In this document: in pieces, positions 46,400-55,133 of the stretch
Position numbering within the stretch: position 1 is the first letter of the stretch
How the letters are laid out: each line of letters opens with the position of its first letter
Notes under the pieces: generated by a model
Databases searched by the model: none
What the model was told of the DNA's origin: nothing
Seen by the model: only the letters and a program-made list of their open reading frames with translations
Assembly: GCF_042701255.1 (NCBI RefSeq)
Contig: NZ_CP170554.1
Coordinates: 3,534,001 to 3,598,000 of the forward strand
Reading direction: 5' to 3'
DNA length: 64,000 nt
From: Tahibacter sp042701255
GTDB lineage: Bacteria; Pseudomonadota; Gammaproteobacteria; Xanthomonadales; Rhodanobacteraceae
Program-made: the position numbers and the translations under genes

Positions 46400-49150
46400 A
46401 TGACCACTGCCGTGCGACCTCCGTTGCGTTCACGCCTGCGATCCATGGTGGCACCGCTGTTCCTGGCCCTGGCCTGTCTGCTGATCTACAACGCGAACCT
46501 GCGCCAGATCGGCGCCGGCGACACCTTGTCCGCGCGCTACCTGCCGCTGATGCTCTGGCACGACGGCACGCTCGCGCCCGCTGCACAGGCACGGCTGTTC
46601 GCGCACGGCCATCCGACGGCGCTGCCGCGCTACCGGCCCGCGAACGACGAGGGCAAGGCCGTCTACTACGAGCCGACGGCGTATTGGCTGATCCGCACAC
46701 GCAATCACGAACTGGCGTCGTTCTATCCCGTGGTGACGCCGCTGCTCGTGGCGCCGCTGTATGCGCCCGCGGCCTACTGGCTGGACGCACGCGGATGGGA
46801 GCAGCCGCAGCTCGACCGGATCGCGGAATGGATGGAGAAGCTCGCGGCATCGATGCTCGCCGCGGCCGCCAGCGTGCTCGTGTTCCTGCTGCTGCGTCGC
46901 GAGGGCAATCGCTGGTGTCTGCCGCTCGCCCTCGCGTTCGCGTTCGGCACGAACACCTGGATGATTTCGAGCCAGGCGCTGTGGCAGCACGGCACCGGCG
47001 AGCTGCTGATCGCACTCGCGATGCTGCTCGCCCTCGCACCGAAGAGCGCCGCACGGCTCGCGCTGCTCGGCGCGGTCTGCGTGCTCGTCGCCGCCAATCG
47101 TCCGCCGGATGCGCTGATTGCCGCAGCCATCGGTGCATTCGTGCTCTGGCGCGACTGGCGCAGCCTAGTCTGGCTGATCGCCGGCGCCGCCGTGCCAATG
47201 GCGGCGCTGCTGTACTACAACGTCGGCTTCATGGGCGAACTCGCCGGCGGATACGGCGTGGTGAAGCCGCCGGTCAATTTCTTCCAGAGCGACTGGTCGG
47301 GGCTGGCCGGACTGCTGGTCAGCCCGGCACGCGGGCTGCTCGTGTTCTCGCCGTTCCTTGTCTTCGTCGTCGTCGGGCTGATCCAGCGCCTGCGTTCGCC
47401 GGAAACCCGCGTGCTCGCGATCACCTTGAGCCTCGCCGTCGTCGGCCAGATCCTGCTCTATGCCCAGGGCGACTGGCGTGCCGGCACCTCGTGGGGACCA
47501 CGCTGGCTGACCGACATCCTGCCCATCCTCGTCTGGATGCTCGCGCCCGCACCGCTGGTTCTGCGTCCTGTCGCACGCGGCCTGTTCGTCACGGCGATCG
47601 TTACCTCGATCGCCATACAGGCCATCGGCGCATTCTGGTACACCCGTACCAGCGACGAGCTCGTCCATGCCGGCGATCCCGCGTCGATGCGCGGCGCCTG
47701 GGATCCGCACAACGTCCCGTTCCTGGTCGAGCTGCGCCATCCGCCGGCGCCGGCCGAGCTGCTCTGCGACGCGATGGGCACGATCGACCGGATCGGCCAG
47801 ACGCATCTGCCCTCGGGCGAAGCCTTGCCGGAACTGGCGCCCGGCGCCGTGCTCGAAGGCTGGGCGCTGGCCTGCGCGCGTTCGCCGGCACAGCTGCTGC
47901 TGCTCGTGAACGGCGTCGTCGTCGGCGCGACGACGCAGTTCCTGCCGCGCGCCGACGTCGCCGAAGCCCTGCACACGAACGCGCCGGCGGGCTGGCGCGT
48001 GGACGCGAACCTCTGGGGCGTCGCGCCCGGCGAGCAGGTGCTGCAGGTCGCCGTGCGCGTCGAACCGCGCAGCGACTTCCGCATCGTCCGCGAGCAGCGC
48101 GTCATCGTGCGTGCGCAGCCGGTCGCGACGGTCGCTGCGGAACCCGCGCAACCGTTGCCGGCGTCGGCACTGGACGCGATGGCCGCGCGCGCGATCGCCC
48201 AACTGCGCGAACATCAGACCGACTATGGTGCCTGGCTCACCGCGCATACGACGGGGCTGCGCTACGACGCGCCGCAGCCGGAACTGAACACGTTCCTCAC
48301 GTCGACCATGGTGGATCTGCTCACGCCGCTCACGCGGCGGCAGGACCTCGATGCCGCGCTGCGGCGCGCCCGCGAACACCTCGCCGCGCAGATCGAAAGC
48401 AACGGCCTCGTGCGCTATCACGGCCTGCCGGACGGACCGACGATCGGCAAGCTCGGCTGCGCCATCACGCCGGACGCCGACGATACGGCGCTGGCCTGGA
48501 GAATCGCCGGCCCCGGCCTGAGCGATCCGCGGCGCCAGCCCATGCTCGACGAGCTCGCGCGCTATCGCGATGCGCGCGGCTTCTACCGCACCTGGCTCGC
48601 GCCGCGAAAGCTGTACCGCTGCCTGGATCCCGGCAGCGATCCGAACCCGACCGACGTCGCGATCCAGCTGCACGTCTGGCTGATGCTGCGCGAGCTCGAT
48701 CCGCCGTCGGCGCAGGCGCTGTGCGGCAGTCTGCAGCGCGCATTCCGCGACGAGGACATCTGGGTCTACTACGCCAAGTCGGCGCTGCTGCCGTATCTGC
48801 GCGTGGCCGAACTGCGGCAGCGCGGCTGTCCGCTGCCGCTGCCGGTCGAGCGCCTCGCGCTGGCCGCCGAAGGACAGGCGATCTGGAGCGAGGCGGTGCA
48901 TGCGCTCGTCGAATCCGCGACGTCGCCCGCCGACGCTGCGGCACGACAGACCATGCACCGCGTGCTCGCGCAGCTCGGCGCCGACGACTTCGCGCTGCTG
49001 CGCCGTTCGCCGCCGCTGCTGTACCACAACGATCTCAGCGCGACGGTGCGGCGCTATTACTGGTCGGAGGACGTCGGCTACGCCCTGTGGCTGCGGCTGT
49101 ACGAGGCCGCCGTCCTGACCGCCGAACCGCCGCCGCAGCCCGCGCCATGA
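46400..49150 (+). CDS. polytopic membrane glycosyltransferase-like protein with C-terminal alpha/alpha-toroid domain
   Basis: The 916-aa product starts MTTAVRPPLRSRLRSMVAPL and has about 10 membrane helices in its first 450 residues, including LFLALACLLIYNANLRQIGAGD with a conserved Asp near the first loop. WGPRWLTDILPILVW resembles the C-terminal loop helices of GT-C (GT39/ArnT-like) enzymes, which use polyprenyl-phosphate sugars. Residues about 460-580 look beta-rich. Residues about 590-910 are helical repeats (LNTFLTSTMVDLLTPLTRRQ, CAITPDADDTALAW) resembling a terpene-cyclase/glycosidase alpha-toroid fold. The stop overlaps the next start as ATGA at 49147-49150. It probably transfers a sugar from a lipid carrier on the periplasmic side; substrate unknown. 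Confidence 0.7.
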   Translation: MTTAVRPPLRSRLRSMVAPLFLALACLLIYNANLRQIGAGDTLSARYLPLMLWHDGTLAPAAQARLFAHGHPTALPRYRPANDEGKAVYYEPTAYWLIRTRNHELASFYPVVTPLLVAPLYAPAAYWLDARGWEQPQLDRIAEWMEKLAASMLAAAASVLVFLLLRREGNRWCLPLALAFAFGTNTWMISSQALWQHGTGELLIALAMLLALAPKSAARLALLGAVCVLVAANRPPDALIAAAIGAFVLWRDWRSLVWLIAGAAVPMAALLYYNVGFMGELAGGYGVVKPPVNFFQSDWSGLAGLLVSPARGLLVFSPFLVFVVVGLIQRLRSPETRVLAITLSLAVVGQILLYAQGDWRAGTSWGPRWLTDILPILVWMLAPAPLVLRPVARGLFVTAIVTSIAIQAIGAFWYTRTSDELVHAGDPASMRGAWDPHNVPFLVELRHPPAPAELLCDAMGTIDRIGQTHLPSGEALPELAPGAVLEGWALACARSPAQLLLLVNGVVVGATTQFLPRADVAEALHTNAPAGWRVDANLWGVAPGEQVLQVAVRVEPRSDFRIVREQRVIVRAQPVATVAAEPAQPLPASALDAMAARAIAQLREHQTDYGAWLTAHTTGLRYDAPQPELNTFLTSTMVDLLTPLTRRQDLDAALRRAREHLAAQIESNGLVRYHGLPDGPTIGKLGCAITPDADDTALAWRIAGPGLSDPRRQPMLDELARYRDARGFYRTWLAPRKLYRCLDPGSDPNPTDVAIQLHVWLMLRELDPPSAQALCGSLQRAFRDEDIWVYYAKSALLPYLRVAELRQRGCPLPLPVERLALAAEGQAIWSEAVHALVESATSPADAAARQTMHRVLAQLGADDFALLRRSPPLLYHNDLSATVRRYYWSEDVGYALWLRLYEAAVLTAEPPPQPAP

Positions 49151-50025
49151 TCGAAGGCACGCTCCACCAGTGCGGGCGCATCGTCCGGCATTTCGTCGCG
49201 ACGCGCGCGCTGGAAGTGCTCGCGCTGCAGGCGTCGCCGATCCTCGGCATCTTTCTCGGCGGCTACCGCATCGAGCGCGACGGCATCGTCGCGCCGGGCC
49301 TGCTCGCCGCCGGCAGCTGCGCGCTGACGGCGCACATCTTCATCTTCAACGACTGGGCCGGCTACGAGAGCGATCTGCGCGATCCGCTGCGCGCACCGCA
49401 GGTGTTCAGCCGCCAGGGCATCAGCCGGCGCGAGGTCGCCGGGACCGCGATCGCCCTGCTCGTGCTCGCAGTCCTCGCGTTCGCCCTGGTCGGTCCGACG
49501 GCGCTGCTGTTCGGCGCCGCGATCGCCGTACTCGGCTTCGTGTATTCGGGCTCGCCGGTGCTCGGCAAGAGCACGCCGGTTGCCGCGTCGCTGAATCACC
49601 TGCTCGGCGGCACCCTGCACTTCCTGCTCGGCTATACGCTGTTCCATGCGCTCGATGCGAACGGCATCGGCATCGGCCTGTTCTTCGGCCTCGTGTTCGC
49701 CGCCGGCCATCTCAACCAGGAAGTGCGCGACTACGACGGCGATCTCTCCAACGGCATACGCACGAACGCCGTCGCGTTCGGCCGCCGGCGTGCGTTCCTC
49801 GCGAGCCTGTCGGCGTTCACGGCGGCCTATGCGATGCTGGGCGTGCTGGCCGCCTTCGGCATCCTGCCGCGGCTGCTGCTGTGGAGTCCTCTCGCCTGGC
49901 TGCTGCATCTGGCCTGGTCGCTGCAGGCGCTGCGGCGCGGACTGAGTTTCGACACCGCGGTATGGATGCAGCGGCGCTACCGCTGGCTGTTCGCGCTGAT
50001 CGGACTCGTGATGCTGGCCGGATGA
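49147..50025 (+). CDS. UbiA-family prenyltransferase
   Basis: The 292-aa integral membrane protein has the two aspartate-rich sites of the UbiA superfamily: FIFNDWAGYESDLRDP near residues 62-77 and NQEVRDYDGDLSNGIRTNAV near 195-214. Several hydrophobic helices surround them (LLVLAVLAFALVGPTALLFG). UbiA enzymes attach polyprenyl chains to acceptors such as 4-hydroxybenzoate, or to phosphoribose diphosphate in decaprenyl-phosphate ribose synthesis. Its position between a lipid-sugar-type membrane transferase and a polyprenyl-phosphate sugar synthase-like GT2, all with ATGA overlaps, suggests a lipid carrier role rather than ubiquinone synthesis (inference). Confidence 0.8.
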   Translation: MIEGTLHQCGRIVRHFVATRALEVLALQASPILGIFLGGYRIERDGIVAPGLLAAGSCALTAHIFIFNDWAGYESDLRDPLRAPQVFSRQGISRREVAGTAIALLVLAVLAFALVGPTALLFGAAIAVLGFVYSGSPVLGKSTPVAASLNHLLGGTLHFLLGYTLFHALDANGIGIGLFFGLVFAAGHLNQEVRDYDGDLSNGIRTNAVAFGRRRAFLASLSAFTAAYAMLGVLAAFGILPRLLLWSPLAWLLHLAWSLQALRRGLSFDTAVWMQRRYRWLFALIGLVMLAG

Positions 50026-50786
50026 ACGCCGATTCCGCCGCGTCGCAGACCGTCGAGAAAAGGATGCCGATGAAATTGTCCGTCGTGATTCCCTGCTACA
50101 ACGAGGAGCGCACGATCCTCGCGCTCGTCGAAGCCGTGCGCCGGTCGCCGTACGAGCCCAAGGAAATCATCGTCGTCGACGACTGCTCGCGCGACGGCAC
50201 GCGGACCATCCTGCATACGCGGATCGCGCCGCTGGTGCAGCAGATCCTGTATCACGAGGTCAACCAGGGCAAAGGGGCGGCGCTGCGCACCGGCATACGC
50301 GCGGCGACCGGCGACATCGTGATCGTCCAGGACGCCGACCTCGAATACGATCCGAACGACTATCCGCGGCTCGTCGAGCCGCTGCTGGCGGACCGCGCCG
50401 ACGTCGTCTTCGGCTCGCGCTTCCGCAACCCCGTGCCGCCGCGCATGCTGCTGCGGCAGCGGTTCGCCAACACGCTGCTCACGCGGCTGTCGAACCTCGT
50501 CACCGGCCTGCGGCTCACCGACATGGAAACCTGCTACAAGGTCTTCCGCCGCGACATCATCCAGTCCATCCGCATCGAGGAAGACCGCTTCGGCTTCGAG
50601 CCGGAAGTCACCGCGAAGGTCGCCCGCAGCGGATGCCGCATTGAGGAAGTCGGCGTCTCGTACCGCGGCCGCAGCTACGCGGAAGGCAAGAAGATCGGCT
50701 GGAAGGACGGCCTGCGCGCACTCTGGTGCATCGTGAAGTACCGCCCGTCGCTGCGCGAGCGGCTGCGCAGGGGCCGTGCCGACTGA
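50022..50786 (+). CDS. GT2 glycosyltransferase, polyprenyl-phosphate sugar synthase (Dpm1-like)
   Basis: The 254-aa protein carries the GT2 layout: MKLSVVIPCYNEERTILALV, EIIVVDDCSRDGT, NQGKGAALRTGIRAATGDIV, QDADLEYDPNDYP (DxD) and VVFGSRF, then TDMETCYKVFRRDI and FGFEPEVTAKVARSG. These match dolichyl/polyprenyl-phosphate mannose or glucose synthase-like enzymes, which load a sugar on a lipid phosphate at the cytoplasmic face. No C-terminal membrane helices are present, so it is the soluble Dpm1-like type. ATGA overlap with the UbiA gene shows coupling. The start at 50022 comes from that overlap; an in-frame ATG at MKLSV is also possible. Confidence 0.85.
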   Translation: MNADSAASQTVEKRMPMKLSVVIPCYNEERTILALVEAVRRSPYEPKEIIVVDDCSRDGTRTILHTRIAPLVQQILYHEVNQGKGAALRTGIRAATGDIVIVQDADLEYDPNDYPRLVEPLLADRADVVFGSRFRNPVPPRMLLRQRFANTLLTRLSNLVTGLRLTDMETCYKVFRRDIIQSIRIEEDRFGFEPEVTAKVARSGCRIEEVGVSYRGRSYAEGKKIGWKDGLRALWCIVKYRPSLRERLRRGRAD

Positions 50787-50966
50787 CAGCCGGCACGACA
50801 TTCGGCGGTTCGCCTCGAATGGCTCGCGGAGCTGTCCCGTTCGGCATCCACGACCATGCACCTGATGCTCACGGCCGACAATCGATCCTGTCGCGGGCAC
50901 GCGCCGGCCGCCGCTGCGGTCACCGGTCTTCCTTCCACCGGTATCACGACGACAGGACCAATCACC

Positions 50967-51395
50967 ATGGAAACACAGGAACTCCATCGCGGCCGCCTGA
51001 TCGACCACATCCAGCTCGTGGTCGCCGATCTTTCCGCGTCGCAGCGGTTCTATGCCGCCGTCTTCGACGTCCTGGGGATTCCGCTGGGCGGCACGGGTCC
51101 GGGATTCTTCTGGGCGGACGAGCTGTTCGTTTCGACGCGAGACAGCGAGGCGGCACAGGGCCGGCTGACAGGCCGTCATCATCTGGCGTTTCAGGCGAAA
51201 GACCGGGACACAGTCGATGCGTTCCACGCCGCCGCGCTGGCGCACGGCGGAACCGACAACGGTGCGCCCGGCGAGCGCAGCTACCACCCGGGGTATTACG
51301 CGGCCTTCGTGCTCGATCCGGACGGCAACAACATCGAAGCGGTCTTTCACGGCGACGCCGAGCGCAGCGCCGCGTCGGTACGCATCACGTTCTGA
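50967..51395 (+). CDS. VOC-superfamily (glyoxalase/dioxygenase-like) protein
   Basis: The ATG at 50967, after GACAGGA, starts METQELHRGRLIDHIQLVVA, the first strand of a vicinal oxygen chelate domain. Further signs are RFYAAVFDVLG, HHLAFQAKDRDTVDAFHAAA and the typical closing block AAFVLDPDGNNIEAVFHG. His and Glu in these blocks are the usual metal ligands. At 142 aa it is a single-domain family member of normal length. The substrate cannot be inferred from sequence. It is monocistronic, followed by a strong hairpin. Confidence 0.85.
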   Translation: METQELHRGRLIDHIQLVVADLSASQRFYAAVFDVLGIPLGGTGPGFFWADELFVSTRDSEAAQGRLTGRHHLAFQAKDRDTVDAFHAAALAHGGTDNGAPGERSYHPGYYAAFVLDPDGNNIEAVFHGDAERSAASVRITF

Positions 51396-51430
51396 ACGAA
51401 GCCGCGACCGACACGATCGAGCCGCATCAC

Positions 51431-51460
51431 TGCGTCGGCCGGCTGATGCCGGCCGACGCA
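51431..51460. terminator. 13-bp perfect hairpin between convergent genes
   Basis: TGCGTCGGCCGGC (51431-51443) pairs perfectly with GCCGGCCGACGCA (51448-51460) around TGAT. It separates the VOC gene from the convergent cytochrome/VWD gene and likely stops both. Confidence 0.8.
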
Positions 51461-51482
51461 AACTCTCTACGTTCCGCGAGCG

Positions 51483-53759
51483 TCAATCCTTGCCGACGGG
51501 CTGAGCCGGGCCTCCGGTACCGCCGTCGACCGGCAGATAACCGCGGGCGAATTCGGCGTCACCGGTCACCGTGACATCGAACACGCAGTGCGCATGCTTC
51601 GTATCGTCCTCGACGGCACGACAGGCCTGCAGCGCGAGCTGGGGCTGCATCGTCGTCAGCGGCGGGCGCACCGGCGGCAACTGCGTGCGGCAGGCCTGTC
51701 CCGGCGGCGTCGGCCAGTTGCGGTCGGTGAAGGTGGCCGTCGACGTACCGGTCGCATAGTCGAACAGACTCGTCGACGACGTGACGCGCCACGCGTCGGC
51801 GAAGGTCTGGTTCAGCACGACGTGACGCGTCGCGAGCGGTCCGGGCATGGGCCCGAACGACGAGCCGTCGGGCGCACGCGGCAGCCAGTCGCCGGCGAGC
51901 ACGTGCCCCGCGATGCCTTCGCGCGCCGGCGTGTTCGTGATGTCGATGTCGATGTACCAGTAGCCTTGCGACGTCCAGAAGCGCGGCGTCGCGACGAGGT
52001 CGCTGCCGTCGGAGAACACGACGTGCATGCCGCCGCCGGCGGCCGCGAGTGCGACGTAGGCGCCGCCGCCGAGGGAGATCGGCGTCGCGGTCAGCGCGGT
52101 CACGCGGCCGTCGATGCGCAGCTGCATTTCCTCTTTGCCGGCGGTGTTGCGGGTCGGCTGATAGGTCACGCGGTGCGTGTTGACGCGCGCGGCGACCGCC
52201 GTGTTCAGCGCGACGCAGCTCTGCAGGCCGGTATACGGATTCGGCGGCGGAATGAAGGTCGTCTGCACGGGCGACTGGCGGCTCTGCACTTCGAAGCCGG
52301 TGTCGTCGTTCGTCAGCACGACGAATTCGCCGGCCGCCTGGAAGTCGTAGCTGATGCCGTTCGTCGTGGTGATGTGCGGGTCGCCGGCGTCGGCCGTCGT
52401 GTTGTTCGGCGGCGCGTAGCAGTAGGCGTTGCGGAATGCCGACGCAGCGGGGACCTGGGTGCCCGGCACGCCCGGCGGCATCGTCGTGTTGTAGCCGCCC
52501 GGCAGGATCGTGCCGCAATAGCCCGGCAGCTGGTTCGACAGATGCGGGAAGCGGCCGGCGCTGTACTTGACGTGACAGCCGCTGCACACGCCGGGCACGC
52601 TCGCGAACGTCTGCGAGAACTGGTTCTGCGGCCAGCTCGCCGGCACGAGCGGGTCGTAGCGGTTCGGCGCGAACGTCGGCAGGCTCTGCACCTGCCACAG
52701 GTTCTCCCACAGATACGCGCCGAGATTCGCCTTGGGATGCGTGATGAACGGATTCTCGCCGGCATGGCAGTCGGTGCAGATGCCGCCCTGTCCGCCGAGC
52801 AGTTCGTTGCCGCCCGCTTGATAACGGCCTAGCGGATCGACGCCGAGATTCGGTGCGCCGATCGGAATCGTCGCGCCGGCCGCGAACGAGAACGTCGTGC
52901 CGGACATCTGGTTGTCCCAGATGCAGACCTTCGAGGTCACTTCGCTGAGGCAGATCACGCCGTCAAGCGCGACCGTCGTCATCGCGTTGTTCGAATAGCG
53001 CGGCAGCGCATAGCACATGCCGAGCGGCGAGGTGCTGCGGTAGGTGCGCAGTTCGGCCGGCGTACCGACGATGAACTGCAGCGCCTGCGGGATGAAACCC
53101 TGCGACTTCCAGCCCGCGAGCCCGGCCGGATCCATCACGCCGATCGACGGCGGAATCGGCACGCCGGCCGCGATGCATTCGTTCGTGTACGCGATGCCCG
53201 AGTTGAGCGTCGCGGTCTTGACCCCGGCCCCACCCTGCGCCTGCAGCGCGCGGACGCCGGCGAGCTTTTTCGCGAGCGGCGGCGGCAGCACGAACGGCAC
53301 GCCCTGCCCGACGTCCTTCGTGTCGAGGCCTTCGCGCATCTCGAACGTCAGCGCGAAATCGAGTGCGCGCAGCTTGCCCAGGGTGCGGTCGTCGTCCTTC
53401 TGTCGCGCCGAATTCGCATACAGCCATTCCAGTGCGCGCTGTTCGAACACCAGGTGTGCCTGGCCCTGCGGCGGCACGCCGTCGAACAGATCACGTTCGA
53501 AAGCCGCGAAGTCGAAGGCCTTGTCCTCCCCGAGGCGGCGCGACAGGTCGGCCCGATACCAGGCCTGGGCCTGCGCGACGAATTGCTGCGTCGGCGTGAT
53601 CTGCCGGCCGGAGGTCTCGAAGAAGGCGCCGTGGCCGATATAGGCGATCGGTTCTTCCGTGCCGGCCTGCGCCGACCCTGTCCACAACGCGCCGCAGATA
53701 CTCAGACATCCCGCGACTAGCGACGCGTGCAACCACTGCGACTGCGATCCGGCCTGCAT
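51483..53759 (-). CDS. secreted di-heme cytochrome c fused to a von Willebrand type D-like domain
   Basis: The ATG at 53759 follows AGGAG and starts a signal peptide (MQAGSQSQWLHASLVAGCLS, cleavage near SAQAG). The 758-aa protein has a long N-terminal helical region, and then two CxxCH heme sites: CTDCHAGEN near residue 328 and CSGCHVKYS near 392. A VWD-like domain begins near residue 457 with GDPHITTTNGISYDFQAAGE. It continues with VVLTNDDTGFEVQSRQSP and the paired FVVL-type strands of VWD domains. A beta-rich C-terminal region follows. Hemes point to a periplasmic or extracellular redox role; VWD domains are adhesive or structural. This domain pairing is unusual. Axial Met or second His ligands could not be assigned. 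Confidence 0.8.
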   Translation of the reverse strand: MQAGSQSQWLHASLVAGCLSICGALWTGSAQAGTEEPIAYIGHGAFFETSGRQITPTQQFVAQAQAWYRADLSRRLGEDKAFDFAAFERDLFDGVPPQGQAHLVFEQRALEWLYANSARQKDDDRTLGKLRALDFALTFEMREGLDTKDVGQGVPFVLPPPLAKKLAGVRALQAQGGAGVKTATLNSGIAYTNECIAAGVPIPPSIGVMDPAGLAGWKSQGFIPQALQFIVGTPAELRTYRSTSPLGMCYALPRYSNNAMTTVALDGVICLSEVTSKVCIWDNQMSGTTFSFAAGATIPIGAPNLGVDPLGRYQAGGNELLGGQGGICTDCHAGENPFITHPKANLGAYLWENLWQVQSLPTFAPNRYDPLVPASWPQNQFSQTFASVPGVCSGCHVKYSAGRFPHLSNQLPGYCGTILPGGYNTTMPPGVPGTQVPAASAFRNAYCYAPPNNTTADAGDPHITTTNGISYDFQAAGEFVVLTNDDTGFEVQSRQSPVQTTFIPPPNPYTGLQSCVALNTAVAARVNTHRVTYQPTRNTAGKEEMQLRIDGRVTALTATPISLGGGAYVALAAAGGGMHVVFSDGSDLVATPRFWTSQGYWYIDIDITNTPAREGIAGHVLAGDWLPRAPDGSSFGPMPGPLATRHVVLNQTFADAWRVTSSTSLFDYATGTSTATFTDRNWPTPPGQACRTQLPPVRPPLTTMQPQLALQACRAVEDDTKHAHCVFDVTVTGDAEFARGYLPVDGGTGGPAQPVGKD

Positions 53760-53810
53760 GGAGACTCTCCTGTGGGTGATCGGTCGGCGCACGATACCCT
53801 CGATCGGAGA

Positions 53811-53886
53811 TTCTGGAAATATTACTAAACTGATTTTTTATACGTTGGAGCAATAAATTAACTTATCGGATCATCAGAAATTTTCA
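53811..53886 (-). promoter_or_regulatory. AT-rich promoter island upstream of the cytochrome gene
   Basis: The stretch is strongly A/T-rich against the surrounding GC background and includes, on the minus strand, TTTATTGCTCCAACGTATAA. Hexamer-like elements (TTGCTC, TATAAA, TTTAGT) are present but not at ideal spacing. It lies 50-125 bases before the start of the heme/VWD gene and is the best promoter candidate there. Confidence 0.45.
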
Positions 53887-54016
53887 TGGCCGTCCGCTGA
53901 TCCCTTCAGGCGCTGTTTGGCGTGAGGGCATGAAGCGGACTGGTCAATGGCGCCCGCGACAGCCCCCGCCGTGCAACGCCTTTACGCCATGGGGGCAGGC
54001 CATCGATGCCCTCACG

Positions 54017-54922
54017 TCATCGGCTGTCCTGCCCGGCCATGAGCCTCCTGCACGGCGAATAGGTGAACAGCGGCGGCAGGTGCGCATCGTCGAGGGAGAG
54101 CTTGCCGTCGAGCACGCGCGCGACCCTGGCGACATGTCCGAGGCCGCTGTCCTCGTTGAATTTCGCGGCCGCGGTGCCGGCAACGCCGCGCGATTCGAGG
54201 AACGCGGCTCCGGCCGAGAGCGCGGCGAGTGCCGCTTCGCTGGACGCATCGCCTTGGACACGCAGCAGCATGACGACGTGTTCCACGAGATCCGCCGCCT
54301 CGTGCCGCGGCAGACCGGCATCGGCCTGCGCGACGAGCCGAGCGAGCAGATGCGCGCTGCGCCGGTCCGTGGCGTCGTAGAGGTAGTCGCGGGTGATCTT
54401 CGCGAGAAGCGCCGCGCCCGTCGCGTCGGTGTCGCTCTCGTCGTCCGACACGGAGCGGACCGCGGTGGCCAGGCCGGGCTGCGTGCAATCCCGGGTGGTG
54501 CAGAGTATCTGCACGGCTTGCGGCCCGCTTCTCGCCGCCGATACGACGTCGAGCAGATCACGGACTCGCGAGACTTGCCCGGGAGACACGAATGCCTCGG
54601 CGTCGTCCACCATAGGGTGGAACTCGGTGACGGAACGCGTCGTAAGAAAAGGATGGTAGGCGGCCAGCAGTTCCTGCGTCTGCCGCAGGACCGAGGCATG
54701 CAGGCCGGCGTGGGCATAGGTAGGTTCTTTGCCGATGTTTCCGGCAATGACGACCAGTCGGTCGGCGCGCGCCTGCGGCTTGAGGCACGGAAGTGCCCGC
54801 AGCTGCTGCTGCAGCGCGAGATCCTGCGGCGTTGCGCCGGCTTGCCGATGCGCCTGGCCCGGCGTCACGGACGCCGCAGCCATCAGCAGTATCGCGGCGA
54901 TCGATTTCCGGATTGCGCGCAT
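54017..54922 (-). CDS. exported hypothetical protein (301 aa)
   Basis: The ATG at 54922 starts MRAIRKSIAAILLMAAASVT, a signal peptide ending near GQA. The rest is mostly helical, Ala-rich and soluble: QDLALQQQLRALPCLKPQAR, ASVLRQTQELLAAYHPFLTT and QVSRVRDLLDVVSAARSG. Cys pairs include CTTRDC near residue 140. No family recognised. The neighbouring minus-strand cytochrome gene starts 257 bases further on behind its own promoter island, so they are probably separate units. Confidence 0.65.
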   Translation of the reverse strand: MRAIRKSIAAILLMAAASVTPGQAHRQAGATPQDLALQQQLRALPCLKPQARADRLVVIAGNIGKEPTYAHAGLHASVLRQTQELLAAYHPFLTTRSVTEFHPMVDDAEAFVSPGQVSRVRDLLDVVSAARSGPQAVQILCTTRDCTQPGLATAVRSVSDDESDTDATGAALLAKITRDYLYDATDRRSAHLLARLVAQADAGLPRHEAADLVEHVVMLLRVQGDASSEAALAALSAGAAFLESRGVAGTAAAKFNEDSGLGHVARVARVLDGKLSLDDAHLPPLFTYSPCRRLMAGQDSR

Positions 54923-55084
54923 CACGAAGTTCCGTGGCTTTCCTGTACGCAGGCCCGGCACGGCCAGTCAGAGGCTGTGGCGGTGCCTCCCTGTCTCCCG
55001 CGCAATGCGGACGACCCGCCGTTGCGACCCCGACATCGGCCGCGGGTTCCCTACCCGCGCCGAGCCGCCGCGACTCACGGCGTG

Positions 55085-55117
55085 GCGACGGCGCTGCCTC
55101 GCGGCAACCGCCGTCGC
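55085..55117 (-). terminator. compound hairpin after the kelch gene
   Basis: GCGACGGCG (55085-55093) pairs with CGCCGTCGC (55109-55117), and an inner stem TGCC/GGCA closes a TCGC loop. It lies 17 bases after the end of the minus-strand kelch gene. Confidence 0.65.
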
Positions 55118-55133
55118 AGACGTCCGCCCTCGC

